From: an uncultured Collinsella sp.
GTDB lineage: Bacteria; Actinomycetota; Coriobacteriia; Coriobacteriales; Coriobacteriaceae
Length of the DNA stretch: 64,000 nt
NCBI GenBank assembly: GCA_900545615.1
Contig: UQZM01000004.1
Coordinates: forward strand, 7,596 to 71,595
Reading direction: 5' to 3'
A program made the position numbers and the translations under genes. Of this stretch, positions 31,038 to 39,768 are shown one piece after another. The notes beneath the pieces are model-generated. The model was not told where the DNA came from, made no database searches, and saw nothing but the letters and a program-made list of their open reading frames with translations. How positions within the stretch are numbered: position 1 is the stretch's first letter; each line of letters begins with the position of its first letter.

Positions 31038-31666
31038 TAGTGCTTGCCGTTGGCGGAAGCGGCGCCGTTTACGTGATCGCGGGCGTAGATTACGCCGTGG
31101 ACGATGGCCAGACCGGCGGCATCTGCGGCGCGGGCGCAGGTGTCCTGGAAATCCTCGGCTTCGCGGGCGCGCAGCTGCTTGAGCACGTAGTCTGCCACGG
31201 CCATCTTGCCGGGAGGGTTGCCGATGCCGGTGCGGATACGGCTAAAGTCGCGGCTGCCCATCTTGTCGATGATGGAGCGCAGGCCGTTGTGACCGGCATG
31301 GCCTCCGCCCACCTTAACACGCACGTCGCCGGCGGGAATATCGAGCTCGTCGTGGATGACGAGCAGCTCCTCGGCCTTGATCTTGTACTCGCGGCAGAGC
31401 TTGGAGATGGGCCCGCCCGAGGTGTTCATGTACGACTGCGGCTTGACCAGTACAATCTGGCGCTTGCCGCCCTCTTCCTCGGGATCGTTGATGTTGATGA
31501 GCGCGACCTCGGCGCCTGCTTGGTTTTTCCAGTACGTGACGCCGGCCTGACGGGCCAGCTCGTCGATTGCTTTGAAACCAGCGTTGTGACGGGTCTCGGC
31601 ATATTCCTCGCCAGGGTTGCCAAGTCCGGCAACCATGCGAATCTTAAGCGGCTGTGCAGCTGCCAT
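31037..31666 (-). CDS. pth: Peptidyl-tRNA hydrolase
   Basis: Cleaves peptidyl-tRNA released from ribosomes. The 209-residue protein shows MVAGLGNPGEEYAETRHNAGF with the catalytic His, QSYMNTSGGPI with the substrate Asn, and VIHDELDIPAGDVRVKVGGGHAGHNGLRSI with the conserved Asp. The start at 31666 has GAAAGG at 6-base spacing; ATG 31672 directly abuts it. It is downstream of glmU and prs on the same strand, the common glmU-prs-pth order, but here separated from prs by an inserted gene and two repeat elements. Confidence 0.95.
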   Translation of the reverse strand: MAAAQPLKIRMVAGLGNPGEEYAETRHNAGFKAIDELARQAGVTYWKNQAGAEVALININDPEEEGGKRQIVLVKPQSYMNTSGGPISKLCREYKIKAEELLVIHDELDIPAGDVRVKVGGGHAGHNGLRSIIDKMGSRDFSRIRTGIGNPPGKMAVADYVLKQLRAREAEDFQDTCARAADAAGLAIVHGVIYARDHVNGAASANGKH

Positions 31667-31779
31667 GTTCATCCTTTCGTTGATTTGTCGCCTGCTATGG
31701 TGAGCGACCCTGTTGCCGCTGTCAAATGGAGGGCAATTGAGGTTATTTGAGGGCGTTTGGACGGCCGTCGAAATCGAGG

Positions 31780-31983
31780 TGGACAGTTAGTTCGGATACG
31801 TATAAGTTCTGAGAACTCGAATTGCTCGATTCAATGCCGATACGTTGTTTTGGAGCTTTAGTTAGTCCATATGACGCTGTTTTGAAGTCTACCCTGCCTT
31901 CAAATCGGGCGAATGGTATAGAGATAACCGCAAAACAGCCTAATTCAATGTGTCCATTTATACGTATTTGAACTAACTGTCCA
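31780..31983. mobile_element. MITE-like inverted-repeat element, copy 1
   Basis: A 204-bp segment bounded by 26-bp terminal inverted repeats (31780-31805 and 31958-31983) that match at 24 of 26 positions and start TGGACAGTTAGTTC. The interior has lower GC than the surroundings and no convincing gene. A second element with related termini lies at 33299-33500. No clear target-site duplication was found. The position is in the upstream region of pth. Confidence 0.7.
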
Positions 31984-32016
31984 GCCCTGCTCGACGGTGC
32001 ACGGGTGATTCGCCGT

Positions 32017-33144
32017 TTAGACCGGCGCAAGGCCGATTCCGGCCCGCAGGGCGTTGAGCCAAGTGGCCTGACGCTTGCGATAGCCCTTGATACGGTATCG
32101 GAATCGGACTCCCGCGAGTCGATGCATCGTTTGGGCGAAGGCTTCGAGTGCAACAAGGTCTTTCATTTGGTCGCGATTGATAACCAGGACGTGGATGCCC
32201 ATTGCCTTGAGGCCATTATTTCGATTGCCATCGTGGATGCGAGCGTTTTGAAGCTCATGCCCAATTCCGTTGTATTCGTTGTCGACTCCGGCGGCCGGGC
32301 AATATAGGTCGCAGATGGCGTAAGGGATGCCGGAGGACATGTTGACCGCAAGAGTGTCGAAGTCGATTCGATAGTTGAGTAGCAGGCCTCCCATGGGCAG
32401 GCTGCAACATCCGAATCCGCCAAAGCGCATGGGCGCTCCGAGAACGGCAAACATTAGGGATTCGGCTGGGGATGCAGATCCGGGTCGGGCGAGATTGACT
32501 GCCGTGCGAAACGAGGTGTATGAGCTACTTTTGGCGAAGCGTGCGACCGCCTCGAGCTCTTCGATAGTTGTGGCGGGCTCGCATTTGTAGTGTGCCTGTT
32601 CATAGCGGGTTTCGTTCTGTTGCTCGACCACCGACTGGTTGCCCAAGCAATCAAGATTGCCTGTCGCTGCGCAGCCATCGCCCTTGGGCCAGATGTCGTC
32701 ATGGGCAATGGGGTATGTTGCCCCGGGAGGAAGGGAGTAGGTTCCGAGCAGTTCCATGAGAAGCATCAAGGTTTTGGCGACTGATTCATTTTTGGAACAA
32801 AGCATGGCTGTCACGGCAGGAGACGTTGCGTAGATGTCGGCCTCGACGTGCATAATTGCACCTTCAGGAAGCGGAGCGGTGAGAATATGCTGAAGAAGCC
32901 GCTTGTCGGGGCGTCTGTTGTCTTCGTCTGAAACGAGAAGATCGAGTAGTTCGGAATCATCTTCATTCCAGGCATCGAGTATCGAAAGTGCGCCAAAGTC
33001 TATCGCGTCATTATTGGGAATGCAGCTAGCCAAGGCCTGTGCTTGCTGTTCACTATCAACGGAGTCCCAGGGTAGGGCAGAGTACGCCCGTCGTGCGCGA
33101 CGAATTGCGCGGAGGGCGGAGAAATGTGAAATCACGGTCGTCAT
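32017..33144 (-). CDS. Unknown protein, possible PD-(D/E)XK (Vsr-like) nuclease fold
   Basis: A 375-residue protein with no firm family. The C-terminal half resembles the Vsr/DUF559-like core by eye: LLNYRIDFD, then AICDLYCPAAGVDNEYNGIGH, then a basic helix segment RNNGLKAMGIHVLVINRDQM, with Asp and Glu in the order expected for a PD-(D/E)XK site. Similar proteins of unknown role are, from memory, common in Coriobacteriia. The N-terminal half is unassigned. No good ribosome site precedes ATG 33144, so the start is uncertain. Base composition is lower in GC than its neighbours, and the gene is bracketed by two inverted-repeat elements, which suggests it is an insertion between prs and pth. Confidence 0.6.
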   Translation of the reverse strand: MTTVISHFSALRAIRRARRAYSALPWDSVDSEQQAQALASCIPNNDAIDFGALSILDAWNEDDSELLDLLVSDEDNRRPDKRLLQHILTAPLPEGAIMHVEADIYATSPAVTAMLCSKNESVAKTLMLLMELLGTYSLPPGATYPIAHDDIWPKGDGCAATGNLDCLGNQSVVEQQNETRYEQAHYKCEPATTIEELEAVARFAKSSSYTSFRTAVNLARPGSASPAESLMFAVLGAPMRFGGFGCCSLPMGGLLLNYRIDFDTLAVNMSSGIPYAICDLYCPAAGVDNEYNGIGHELQNARIHDGNRNNGLKAMGIHVLVINRDQMKDLVALEAFAQTMHRLAGVRFRYRIKGYRKRQATWLNALRAGIGLAPV

Positions 33145-33298
33145 AGCTATAACGTACTAAGTTGGCGGCAGAATGCGACCCCCATACCGTTCTTTTCGCT
33201 CAGCGGGGCGCTGCGCGCCATGAACGGCTGGGTGTTATGAAATCGGTTGAGGGGATTGCAGGAAATTGAGCTCTGCCGCGAAGGTTGACGATAGCTAC

Positions 33299-33500
33299 TG
33301 GACGGTTAATTCAGATACGTATAAGGCGGCGGGCGTTCGAGGCGTGCCTAAGGCCCTTGAGGGCGATTTGAGGGTAAATATGCAGCGGTTGTACTCGAGA
33401 ACGATGAGATTTGGACGGCATGGCATCCGCTGGGGAGCTCAGAAGGCTCCGAACGGTCCTTTGGAGCTTTAAAAAAATACGTATCTGAACTAATTGTCCA
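33299..33500. mobile_element. MITE-like inverted-repeat element, copy 2
   Basis: A 202-bp segment with terminal inverted repeats starting TGGACGGTTAATTCAGATAC on the left and ending ATCTGAACTAATTGTCCA on the right. Termini are clearly related to the 31780-31983 element, and the length is nearly the same. The interiors share only short stretches (TTGGAGCTTTA). It ends 22 bp before the prs terminator. Confidence 0.7.
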
Positions 33501-33521
33501 GGGAAGGTTGGCGAGGGATAG

Positions 33522-33555
33522 AAAAAGGGTCGGAAGCTCGCTTCCGACCCTTTAA
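33522..33555. terminator. Terminator of prs
   Basis: A 14-bp perfect stem AAAGGGTCGGAAGC / GCTTCCGACCCTTT with a minimal loop; the A-run on its left gives a U-run for the minus-strand prs transcript. Confidence 0.85.
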
Positions 33556-33581
33556 AAGCATCAAAGATGATGCGCGGCAGG

Positions 33582-34568
33582 CTACAGCGCGAAGTCGCCG
33601 CCGACGAGCGTGGAGACGGGCTCCTCGTGGTAAACGGCGGAGATGGCCTGAGCGAACTCCTCGGCGACCGAGATGGTCTTGATCTTGCCGCCGACCTCGA
33701 CGGGGATGGCATCGGTGACGACGCACTCGACGATGGGGGCATCGTTCAGGCGCTCGATAGCCGGGCCCGAGAAGATGCCGTGGGTGGCGCACACGTAGAT
33801 GTCGCCGGCGCCCATGGCCTTGAGCTCCTTGACGTTGGCGCACAGGGTGCCAGCGGTGTCAATCATGTCGTCGTTGATGATGCAGGTCTTGCCCTTGATG
33901 TCACCGATGATGCCCATGACCTCGGCGGCGTTGTGGCGCGGACGACCCTTGTGGGCGATGGCCAGGTCGCAGCCGAGCATGTCGGACAGCTTCTTGGCGG
34001 CCTTGGCACGACCCACGTCGGGGGAGACGACAACCAGGTTGTCGGTGTCGAAGTGCATGTCGTTGTAGTACTGGCCAAACAGCGGCAGTGCGGACAGGTG
34101 GTTGACCGGGATATCAAAGAAGCCCTGGATCTGGCCCTGGTGCAGGTCGAGGGTGATGATGCGGTTGACGCCGGCGCGCTCGAGCAGGTTGGCGACGAGG
34201 CGGGCGGTGATGGGCTCGCGCGGGCCGGCCTTGCGGTCCTGGCGGGCATAGCCGTAGTGGGTGATGACGGCGGTGATGGAGCGGGCGGATGCGCGCTTGG
34301 CAGCGTCGGTGGCGATGAGCAGCTCCATGAGCATGTCGTTGACGTTGCCGCCGGCCACGGACTGAATCAGGAAGACGTCGGCGCCGCGGACGGTCTCGTC
34401 GTAGCGGGCGTAAATCTCACCATTGGCGAACTGCTTTAGCGTAAGGCCCGAAAGCTCGACCCCAAGGTACTCAGCGATCTTCTGAGCGAGGGGACGGTTG
34501 GAGGAACCGGAATACACGCGGATGGACTTGCGCATATTCTCCGACTTCTCGGGATCATTAATCGGCAT
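33582..34568 (-). CDS. prs: Ribose-phosphate pyrophosphokinase (PRPP synthase)
   Basis: Makes PRPP from ribose-5-phosphate and ATP for nucleotide, His and Trp synthesis. The 328 residues include RVYSGSSNRPLAQKIAEYLG, the metal/ATP region DVFLIQSV and ITHYGYARQDRK, the flexible-loop segment VVSPDVGRAKAAKKL and the PRPP-binding loop DDMIDTAGTL. AAGGAG precedes the start on the minus strand. It sits between glmU and the inserted gene/pth. It supplies PurF and PyrE-type reactions, matching the purine and carAB genes elsewhere in the window. Confidence 0.96.
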   Translation of the reverse strand: MPINDPEKSENMRKSIRVYSGSSNRPLAQKIAEYLGVELSGLTLKQFANGEIYARYDETVRGADVFLIQSVAGGNVNDMLMELLIATDAAKRASARSITAVITHYGYARQDRKAGPREPITARLVANLLERAGVNRIITLDLHQGQIQGFFDIPVNHLSALPLFGQYYNDMHFDTDNLVVVSPDVGRAKAAKKLSDMLGCDLAIAHKGRPRHNAAEVMGIIGDIKGKTCIINDDMIDTAGTLCANVKELKAMGAGDIYVCATHGIFSGPAIERLNDAPIVECVVTDAIPVEVGGKIKTISVAEEFAQAISAVYHEEPVSTLVGGDFAL

Positions 34569-34711
34569 TACCCTTCTCCTTTATACATCGAATGCCATAT
34601 AGATGCCTTTTTGCATTGTAACCGCGCGGCGGGGTTAATCGGGTCTTGATAACGTCTTTACCGTCAACGGACACGAACCGACCACTCATCCGGTCGCGCA
34701 GGTCAGCATAG

Positions 34712-34747
34712 AAAAAGGAGCCGTCCCCATGGGAACAGCTCCTTTTG
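34712..34747 (-). terminator. Terminator of glmU
   Basis: Arms AAAAGGAGC / GCTCCTTTT with an inner partial stem; the A-run on its left gives a U-run for minus-strand transcription. It lies between glmU and prs, so the two may be partly uncoupled. Confidence 0.75.
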
Positions 34748-34761
34748 TGCTTGGTAAAACG

Positions 34762-36174
34762 TTATACCTCGTCGTCCTCGTGCAGACGGCGGCGATAATC
34801 GGCGGCCCAGCCCTCAATATTTACCTGACGGGCGCGGCCCAGACCGAGCGCGTCGGCCGGGACCGGCTCGGTGATGACGGAGCCGGCGGCCACGAGCGCG
34901 CCGTCGCCGATCTGGGCGGGCGCGACCATCATGGTGTCGGAACCGATGAAGGCATCCTTGCCGATGACGGTCTTGTGCTTGTGCACGCCGTCGTAGTTGC
35001 AGGTGATGGAGCCCGCGCCCACGTTGACGCCGGCGCCCATGGTGGTGTCGCCGATGTAGGACAGGTGCGGAACCTTGGAGCCCTCGCCGATCGTGGACTT
35101 CTTGATCTCCACGTGCGTGCCGGCCTTGGAGCCGTCGAGCATGTGGGTGCCCGGGCGCAGGTAGGCGCGCGGGCCGCAGTCGACGCCGTTCTCGATGACG
35201 GCTTCGATGGCGATGGTCTCGTCGATGGTGCAGCCGCTGCCGACGGTGGTGTCGGTGAGGCGGCTGTTGGGGCCGAGCTGGCACTCCTCGCCCACGGTGA
35301 CGTGGCCGATCAGATGCGTCTGCGGCCACACGACGGTGTCGCGGCCGATGGTAGCGTCGGGGCCGATCCAGGCCTGCGTGGGGTCGATGAAGGTAACGCC
35401 CTCGGCCATCCAATGCTCGTTGATGCGGTCGCGCGCGATGGCGGTAAGCTGTGCGAGCTGGATGCGGCTGTTGACGCCCAGGCCGTCGCGGTAGTCGTCA
35501 CAGTGGAAGATGGAGACTGCCTGGCCGTGGCCTTTGAGGATCTCGAGCATGTCGGGCAGATAGTACTCGGATTGTGCGTTGTCGTTGCCAATCTCGTCGA
35601 TGTGGGCGGCGAGCTGCGCGCCGTCGAAGGCGTAGCAGCCGGCGTTGCACTCGAGCAGCGTGGCGGCCTGCTCGGGCGTGCAGTCCTTCTGCTCGATGAT
35701 GCGCTCAATCTGGCCGTCGGCACCCAGCTTGATGCGGCCGTAGCCGAAGGGGTCGGGCGGGGTCATGGTCATGACGGTGCAGGCGAGCTCGCCGGTAGCG
35801 ACGGTCTGCGCGAACTTGGCGACGGTGTCGGCGGTGATGAGCGGCAGGTCGCCGTTGAGCACGACGACCGGACCTTCGGCGATGCCGCAGGCCTCGAGCG
35901 CGACCTTTACGGCGTGGCCGGTGCCCAGGCGCTCGGTCTGCTCGACGCACTCGACCTTGGTGGCGCTGTTGGCGTAGACGCCGTCGATAAGGGCGCGCAT
36001 CTCGTCGGCGTGGCTGCCGATGACGACCACGACGCGGCTGCAGCCGGCCTTGATGGTGGCGTCGACGATCCACTGGACCATGGGCTTACCCAGGATCTTG
36101 TGCGAAACCTTGCAGTGGTTCGACTTCATGCGGGTGCCCTCGCCGGCGGCGAGGATAATTGCGGTTGCGTCCAT
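34762..36174 (-). CDS. glmU: Bifunctional UDP-GlcNAc pyrophosphorylase / GlcN-1-P acetyltransferase
   Basis: The last two steps to UDP-GlcNAc, the peptidoglycan precursor. The 470-residue protein has an N-terminal nucleotidyltransferase domain with AIILAAGEGTRMKS and VVLNGDLPLI, and a C-terminal left-handed beta-helix with the acetyltransferase site (SKAGTHVEIKKSTIGEGSKV, NYDGVHKHKTVIG). The start MDATAII at 36174 follows ACAGGAGA; the longer open frame upstream is not used. It is divergent from the ECF transporter genes. Confidence 0.96.
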   Translation of the reverse strand: MDATAIILAAGEGTRMKSNHCKVSHKILGKPMVQWIVDATIKAGCSRVVVVIGSHADEMRALIDGVYANSATKVECVEQTERLGTGHAVKVALEACGIAEGPVVVLNGDLPLITADTVAKFAQTVATGELACTVMTMTPPDPFGYGRIKLGADGQIERIIEQKDCTPEQAATLLECNAGCYAFDGAQLAAHIDEIGNDNAQSEYYLPDMLEILKGHGQAVSIFHCDDYRDGLGVNSRIQLAQLTAIARDRINEHWMAEGVTFIDPTQAWIGPDATIGRDTVVWPQTHLIGHVTVGEECQLGPNSRLTDTTVGSGCTIDETIAIEAVIENGVDCGPRAYLRPGTHMLDGSKAGTHVEIKKSTIGEGSKVPHLSYIGDTTMGAGVNVGAGSITCNYDGVHKHKTVIGKDAFIGSDTMMVAPAQIGDGALVAAGSVITEPVPADALGLGRARQVNIEGWAADYRRRLHEDDEV

Positions 36175-36371
36175 GTGATCTCCTGTTACGTTATAGAGAC
36201 GTGTGTTTGGAAACGATACACGGCGCAATATGATACCGCAGGCATATGATGAGCGCGTAACGATTGGCGCATGGCGGCCGATGTCGGTACCGCCGACGTG
36301 GTATTTGCGCTGGTTGTGCATGGCGGCGGCGCTGCGGCGTTGGCGTTTTGCGCGAGGGATGGGAGGTGCCC

Positions 36372-37259
36372 GTGGATATCATACGAGAGGAATCGGGCAA
36401 CGAGCCCGTTGCGGCATTTTCGATGTCGCATCCGGCGGTGCCGGCCCTCTACATGGTGCTGACGCTGGGATTCACCATGTTCTCGATGCAGCCGGTGCTG
36501 ATTGCACTGTCGCTTGCGGGCGGGTTGGCGTACGGGTTTGCGACGCGCGGCGCCGCGCGTGCGTTGGGGGCGCTTCGCTGGCAGCTGCCGGTGATTTTGA
36601 TCATCGCGGTGCTCAATCCACTGTTTAGCGCCTCGGGCTCGACGGAGCTGTTCCGTATTGGCATGCGCGCGGTGTATCTGGAGAGCATGGTATACGGCCT
36701 GTGCATGGGCGGGCTGTTTGTGGCGAGCGTACTGTGGTTTGAGGCTGCGGCATCGATGCTTAGCTACGACAAGGTGCTTGCGCTTCTGGGTAACACCGCG
36801 CCGGTGATCGCGCTCATGATCTCGATGTGCATGCGGCTTATCCCGCAGTTTTTGCGCCGCGGTCGTACGGTACTGGCGGTGCAGGATGCGATTGATGTGC
36901 CGGGGCATGCGTCGGCCGACCCCGTGCGTTCGCGCCTACGGGCATCGAGCGTGTTGATGGGCTGGGGCATGGAGGATTCGCTGGAGCGCGCGGACGCCAT
37001 GCGCTCCCGTGGGTGGGGTGCCGCGACGCGCCGCACGACGTACGCGCGGTATCGGCTGGGGCGCGGCGATGTTGCCGCGCTGGTTGGGCTTGCGCTGTTT
37101 GGTGTGGCCACGGCGGCAGTGGCGTGGGCCGCGACGGCGCAGTATTCGTTTTACCCGCAACTATCGGTGCCGGCGCCGTGGCCGGGCTATGTCGTGTACG
37201 CTGCCTGGATGGTGCTGCCTTGCGCGTTGCACGCGATTGATGAGAAGAGGTTTGGTTGA
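36372..37259 (+). CDS. ECF transporter T component (EcfT)
   Basis: Transmembrane energy-coupling protein of an ECF-type vitamin/metal importer, 295 residues with about six hydrophobic segments. The cytoplasmic coupling helices carry the family A-R-G type motif in ERADAMRSRGWG, and RRGRTVLAVQDA. The GTG start at 36372 has GGGAGG 5 bases upstream. The stop overlaps the ATG of the ATPase gene (TGATG), so the genes are coupled. The order T, A, S defines a dedicated (group I) ECF system. Confidence 0.85.
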   Translation: MDIIREESGNEPVAAFSMSHPAVPALYMVLTLGFTMFSMQPVLIALSLAGGLAYGFATRGAARALGALRWQLPVILIIAVLNPLFSASGSTELFRIGMRAVYLESMVYGLCMGGLFVASVLWFEAAASMLSYDKVLALLGNTAPVIALMISMCMRLIPQFLRRGRTVLAVQDAIDVPGHASADPVRSRLRASSVLMGWGMEDSLERADAMRSRGWGAATRRTTYARYRLGRGDVAALVGLALFGVATAAVAWAATAQYSFYPQLSVPAPWPGYVVYAAWMVLPCALHAIDEKRFG

Positions 37260-38902
37260 TGGCTCGGTTGGATAGGGGCCCGGTGTCGGGCGCTGCGTGC
37301 GGCCCGGATATGCCGGCGATTGAGGTGCGGAGCCTGAGCTTTGCCTACCCCGATGCTGATGCTGCGGTGCTCGAGGGGCTCGACTGGTCTGTTCCCCAAG
37401 GTGCATTTGCGCTGCTTGTTGGCGGTACCGGATCGGGTAAGTCGACGCTGCTGTCGCTGCTCAAGCCCGAGATCGCTCCGGCGGGCGAGCGCACTGGCGA
37501 ACTGAGCGTGCTGGGCGAGAACGTTGCCGACATGGACGTACGGGCATCGGCGGAGCGCGTGGGCTATGTGTTTCAGGACCCCGAGAACCAGATCGTTTGC
37601 GAAAGCGTGTGGCACGAGATGGCGTTTGGTCTGGAAAACTTGGGCATGCCGCGCGACGAGATACGCCGCCGCGTGGCCGAGACCAGCTATTTCTTTGGGC
37701 TGGAGGACTGGCTCCACCGCGATACCGATACGCTTTCGGGTGGCCGCAAGCAGCTGCTGTCGCTTGCTGCCGTCCTGGCGCTGCGTCCGCGCGTGCTGCT
37801 ACTCGACGAGCCCACGTCCCAGCTCGATCCCGTTGCCGAGAAGAATTTTCTGCATGCGCTGTTTCGCGTGAACCGCGAGCTGGGCTGCACGGTTGTCGTG
37901 GCAACGCACCAGCCGCGCCCGATGCTCGAGTATGTGACGTGCGCGTACCGAATTGAAGACGGTCGCGTGTGCGAGGTCGCTGACATTGCCTCCTTGGGGC
38001 ATCGTGAAGGGCTGTTTTCTGGCGAGGTGCCAGGGTGGGGTGCCTCGCGGCGTGCAAAAAACGGAGTTTTCAGCAGCGTCAGCGGCCAGCTGGGCTCTTT
38101 GGACCTGCGCGCAGGCGCTCCTGGTGCAAAAAAGGGACTGAAATCGGACAAATCGGGTGAATTTGAGGCGCAAATACTGTCGCAGGACGACTTGGGGGTG
38201 CCATCGCGTGCCGGTGGACGCAGAATACTCCTAAAAATGCACGCCGGGTCGGCTACTACCCTGTCGGAAGGCTGGTTTCGCTACGACCGTGTGTCCGGTT
38301 GGGTGCTGCGCGGGCTCGACGTGACGTTTTCTGCCGGTGCGGTGCATGCGATTGTGGGCGGTAACGGCTGCGGCAAGTCGACGATGCTTTCGGTACTGGC
38401 CAAGACCGCCAAACTGCAGCGTGGGCGCATGGTGCGCAGGGCGGCTTCGGCGGCGCTGCTGCCGCAGAACCCCAAGGCCCTGCTGGTCGCCGAGACAGTG
38501 CACGACGAGCTGATGGAATGGGCTTCGACCTGCGGATATGACGAGGCTGTGGCGCGGGAGCGTGCAGCGCAGCTGGGATTGGACGGCCTGGATGCGCGCC
38601 ATCCGTACGATCTTTCGGGCGGTCAGCGCCAGCTGCTTGCGTTGGCAAAGCTGCTGCTGATTGGCCCCGAGCTGCTATTGCTCGATGAGCCCACCAAGGG
38701 TTTGGACCTGGCCAGCCGCCGCATCATCGCTCACGCCCTGCGTGACCATGCGAATGCCGGCGGTACCGTCATCATGGCCACGCACGACCTGGACTTCACC
38801 GAGCAGGTTGCCGACGACATTGCCATGATGTTCGACGGTGAGATTGCCTGCATGGAGTCCCCGGCCGACTTCTTTGCCGACAACGTGTTCTATAGGGCGT
38901 GA
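37259..38902 (+). CDS. ECF transporter ATPase, fused A and A' domains
   Basis: 547 residues carrying two complete ABC ATPase domains in one chain. First domain: Walker A GGTGSGKST near residue 57, signature LSGGRKQ, Walker B VLLLDEPTSQLD. Second domain: Walker A GGNGCGKST near residue 365, signature LSGGQRQ, Walker B LLLLDEPTKGLD. A linker of about 90 residues (about 240-335) is low in conservation. Most ECF systems use two separate subunits, EcfA1 and EcfA2; here they are fused. The start overlaps the ecfT stop. Confidence 0.88.
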   Translation: MARLDRGPVSGAACGPDMPAIEVRSLSFAYPDADAAVLEGLDWSVPQGAFALLVGGTGSGKSTLLSLLKPEIAPAGERTGELSVLGENVADMDVRASAERVGYVFQDPENQIVCESVWHEMAFGLENLGMPRDEIRRRVAETSYFFGLEDWLHRDTDTLSGGRKQLLSLAAVLALRPRVLLLDEPTSQLDPVAEKNFLHALFRVNRELGCTVVVATHQPRPMLEYVTCAYRIEDGRVCEVADIASLGHREGLFSGEVPGWGASRRAKNGVFSSVSGQLGSLDLRAGAPGAKKGLKSDKSGEFEAQILSQDDLGVPSRAGGRRILLKMHAGSATTLSEGWFRYDRVSGWVLRGLDVTFSAGAVHAIVGGNGCGKSTMLSVLAKTAKLQRGRMVRRAASAALLPQNPKALLVAETVHDELMEWASTCGYDEAVARERAAQLGLDGLDARHPYDLSGGQRQLLALAKLLLIGPELLLLDEPTKGLDLASRRIIAHALRDHANAGGTVIMATHDLDFTEQVADDIAMMFDGEIACMESPADFFADNVFYRA

Positions 38903-38906
38903 TGGG

Positions 38907-39620
38907 ATGACGGACTGTCGTTTCTCGCGTTTGCTTGCAAAACTGGAGATCCCGCTGTTGTTGGCGGTGCCGGCGGTGATGGCTGCCGCGTTGCTGGCGG
39001 GTGTTGAGCAGACAGCGTTGGCCATGCTGGTTGTGGTGGCGTTGGTGCTTGCGCTGTTCTTTGCGGGCTATGAGGCATCGCGTCCAGGCCTGCGTCAGAT
39101 TATGCCCACGCTGGTGCTGGCGGCGCTGGCGGCGGCGGGGCGCATCCTGTTTGGACCCATTCCCGACTTTAAACCCGTGAGTGCCATCGCCATTATCGCC
39201 GGGGCGACACTCGGTCGTCGTAACGGCTTTATGGTCGGTGCGTTGGCGGCGCTGACCAGCAATTTCTTTTTTGGGCAGGGCATGTGGACGCCGTGGCAGA
39301 TGTATGCCTGGGGGCTCGTGGGATACGTTGGCGGTGCGCTGGCGCATGCCGGCGCTTTTGATCGCGCCGATGGCGCCGTGCGTATGCCGGCGCTGCTGAC
39401 CTACGGCTTTGCTTCGGGTTTGCTGTACGGCGTTGTGATCAACGCCTACGACATTATCGGTTTTGTTCAACCGCTCACGTGGGCGGGTGCCATGGCGCGT
39501 CTTGCCACGGCAATGCCGTTCGATATCACACACGGTCTCGCGACCTGCGTGTTCTTGGCCGCCTTGTACAAGCCTTGGTGCCGTCGCATTAACCGTGTCG
39601 TCGTGAAATACGGGCTGTAA
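38907..39620 (+). CDS. ECF transporter S component (substrate-binding), specificity unknown
   Basis: 237 residues, about six transmembrane segments. AAAGRILFGPIPDFKPVSAI, IIAGATLGRRNGFMVGALAAL and TSNFFFGQGMWTPWQM match the S-component subgroup with the S-N-F-x-F-G-x-G-x-W-T-P-W-Q motif. Related proteins include cobalamin-type S components, but this cannot be settled by eye. ATG 38907 starts 4 bp after the ATPase stop. It completes the ECF operon. No riboswitch was recognised upstream of the operon. Confidence 0.75.
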   Translation: MTDCRFSRLLAKLEIPLLLAVPAVMAAALLAGVEQTALAMLVVVALVLALFFAGYEASRPGLRQIMPTLVLAALAAAGRILFGPIPDFKPVSAIAIIAGATLGRRNGFMVGALAALTSNFFFGQGMWTPWQMYAWGLVGYVGGALAHAGAFDRADGAVRMPALLTYGFASGLLYGVVINAYDIIGFVQPLTWAGAMARLATAMPFDITHGLATCVFLAALYKPWCRRINRVVVKYGL

Positions 39621-39644
39621 GGCATTTCGCGTTCCCTCACGAAC

Positions 39645-39707
39645 TTGCGGTGGAATAGTTCTCGTTTTTGGCTATTTGCTGCCCAAACAGGAACTATTCC
39701 ACCGCAA
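39645..39707. repeat. 17-bp-arm palindrome between convergent genes
   Basis: Perfect arms TTGCGGTGGAATAGTTC / GAACTATTCCACCGCAA separated by a 29-nt loop that can pair further (TTTGGC with GCCCAAA). It lies between ecfS and the convergent exonuclease gene and has no flanking T-run. Confidence 0.8.
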
Positions 39708-39768
39708 CTTATAGAGGGAGAGGGGTCACATGATCTGCTTTCCTCTGTCCCCCAGGAATTACTTGGCG

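Noticed and set aside
31743..32156. 137-codon minus-strand frame over the first MITE-like element
   Set aside because: Most of it is the translated terminal repeats; no ribosome site; the second element does not keep the frame.
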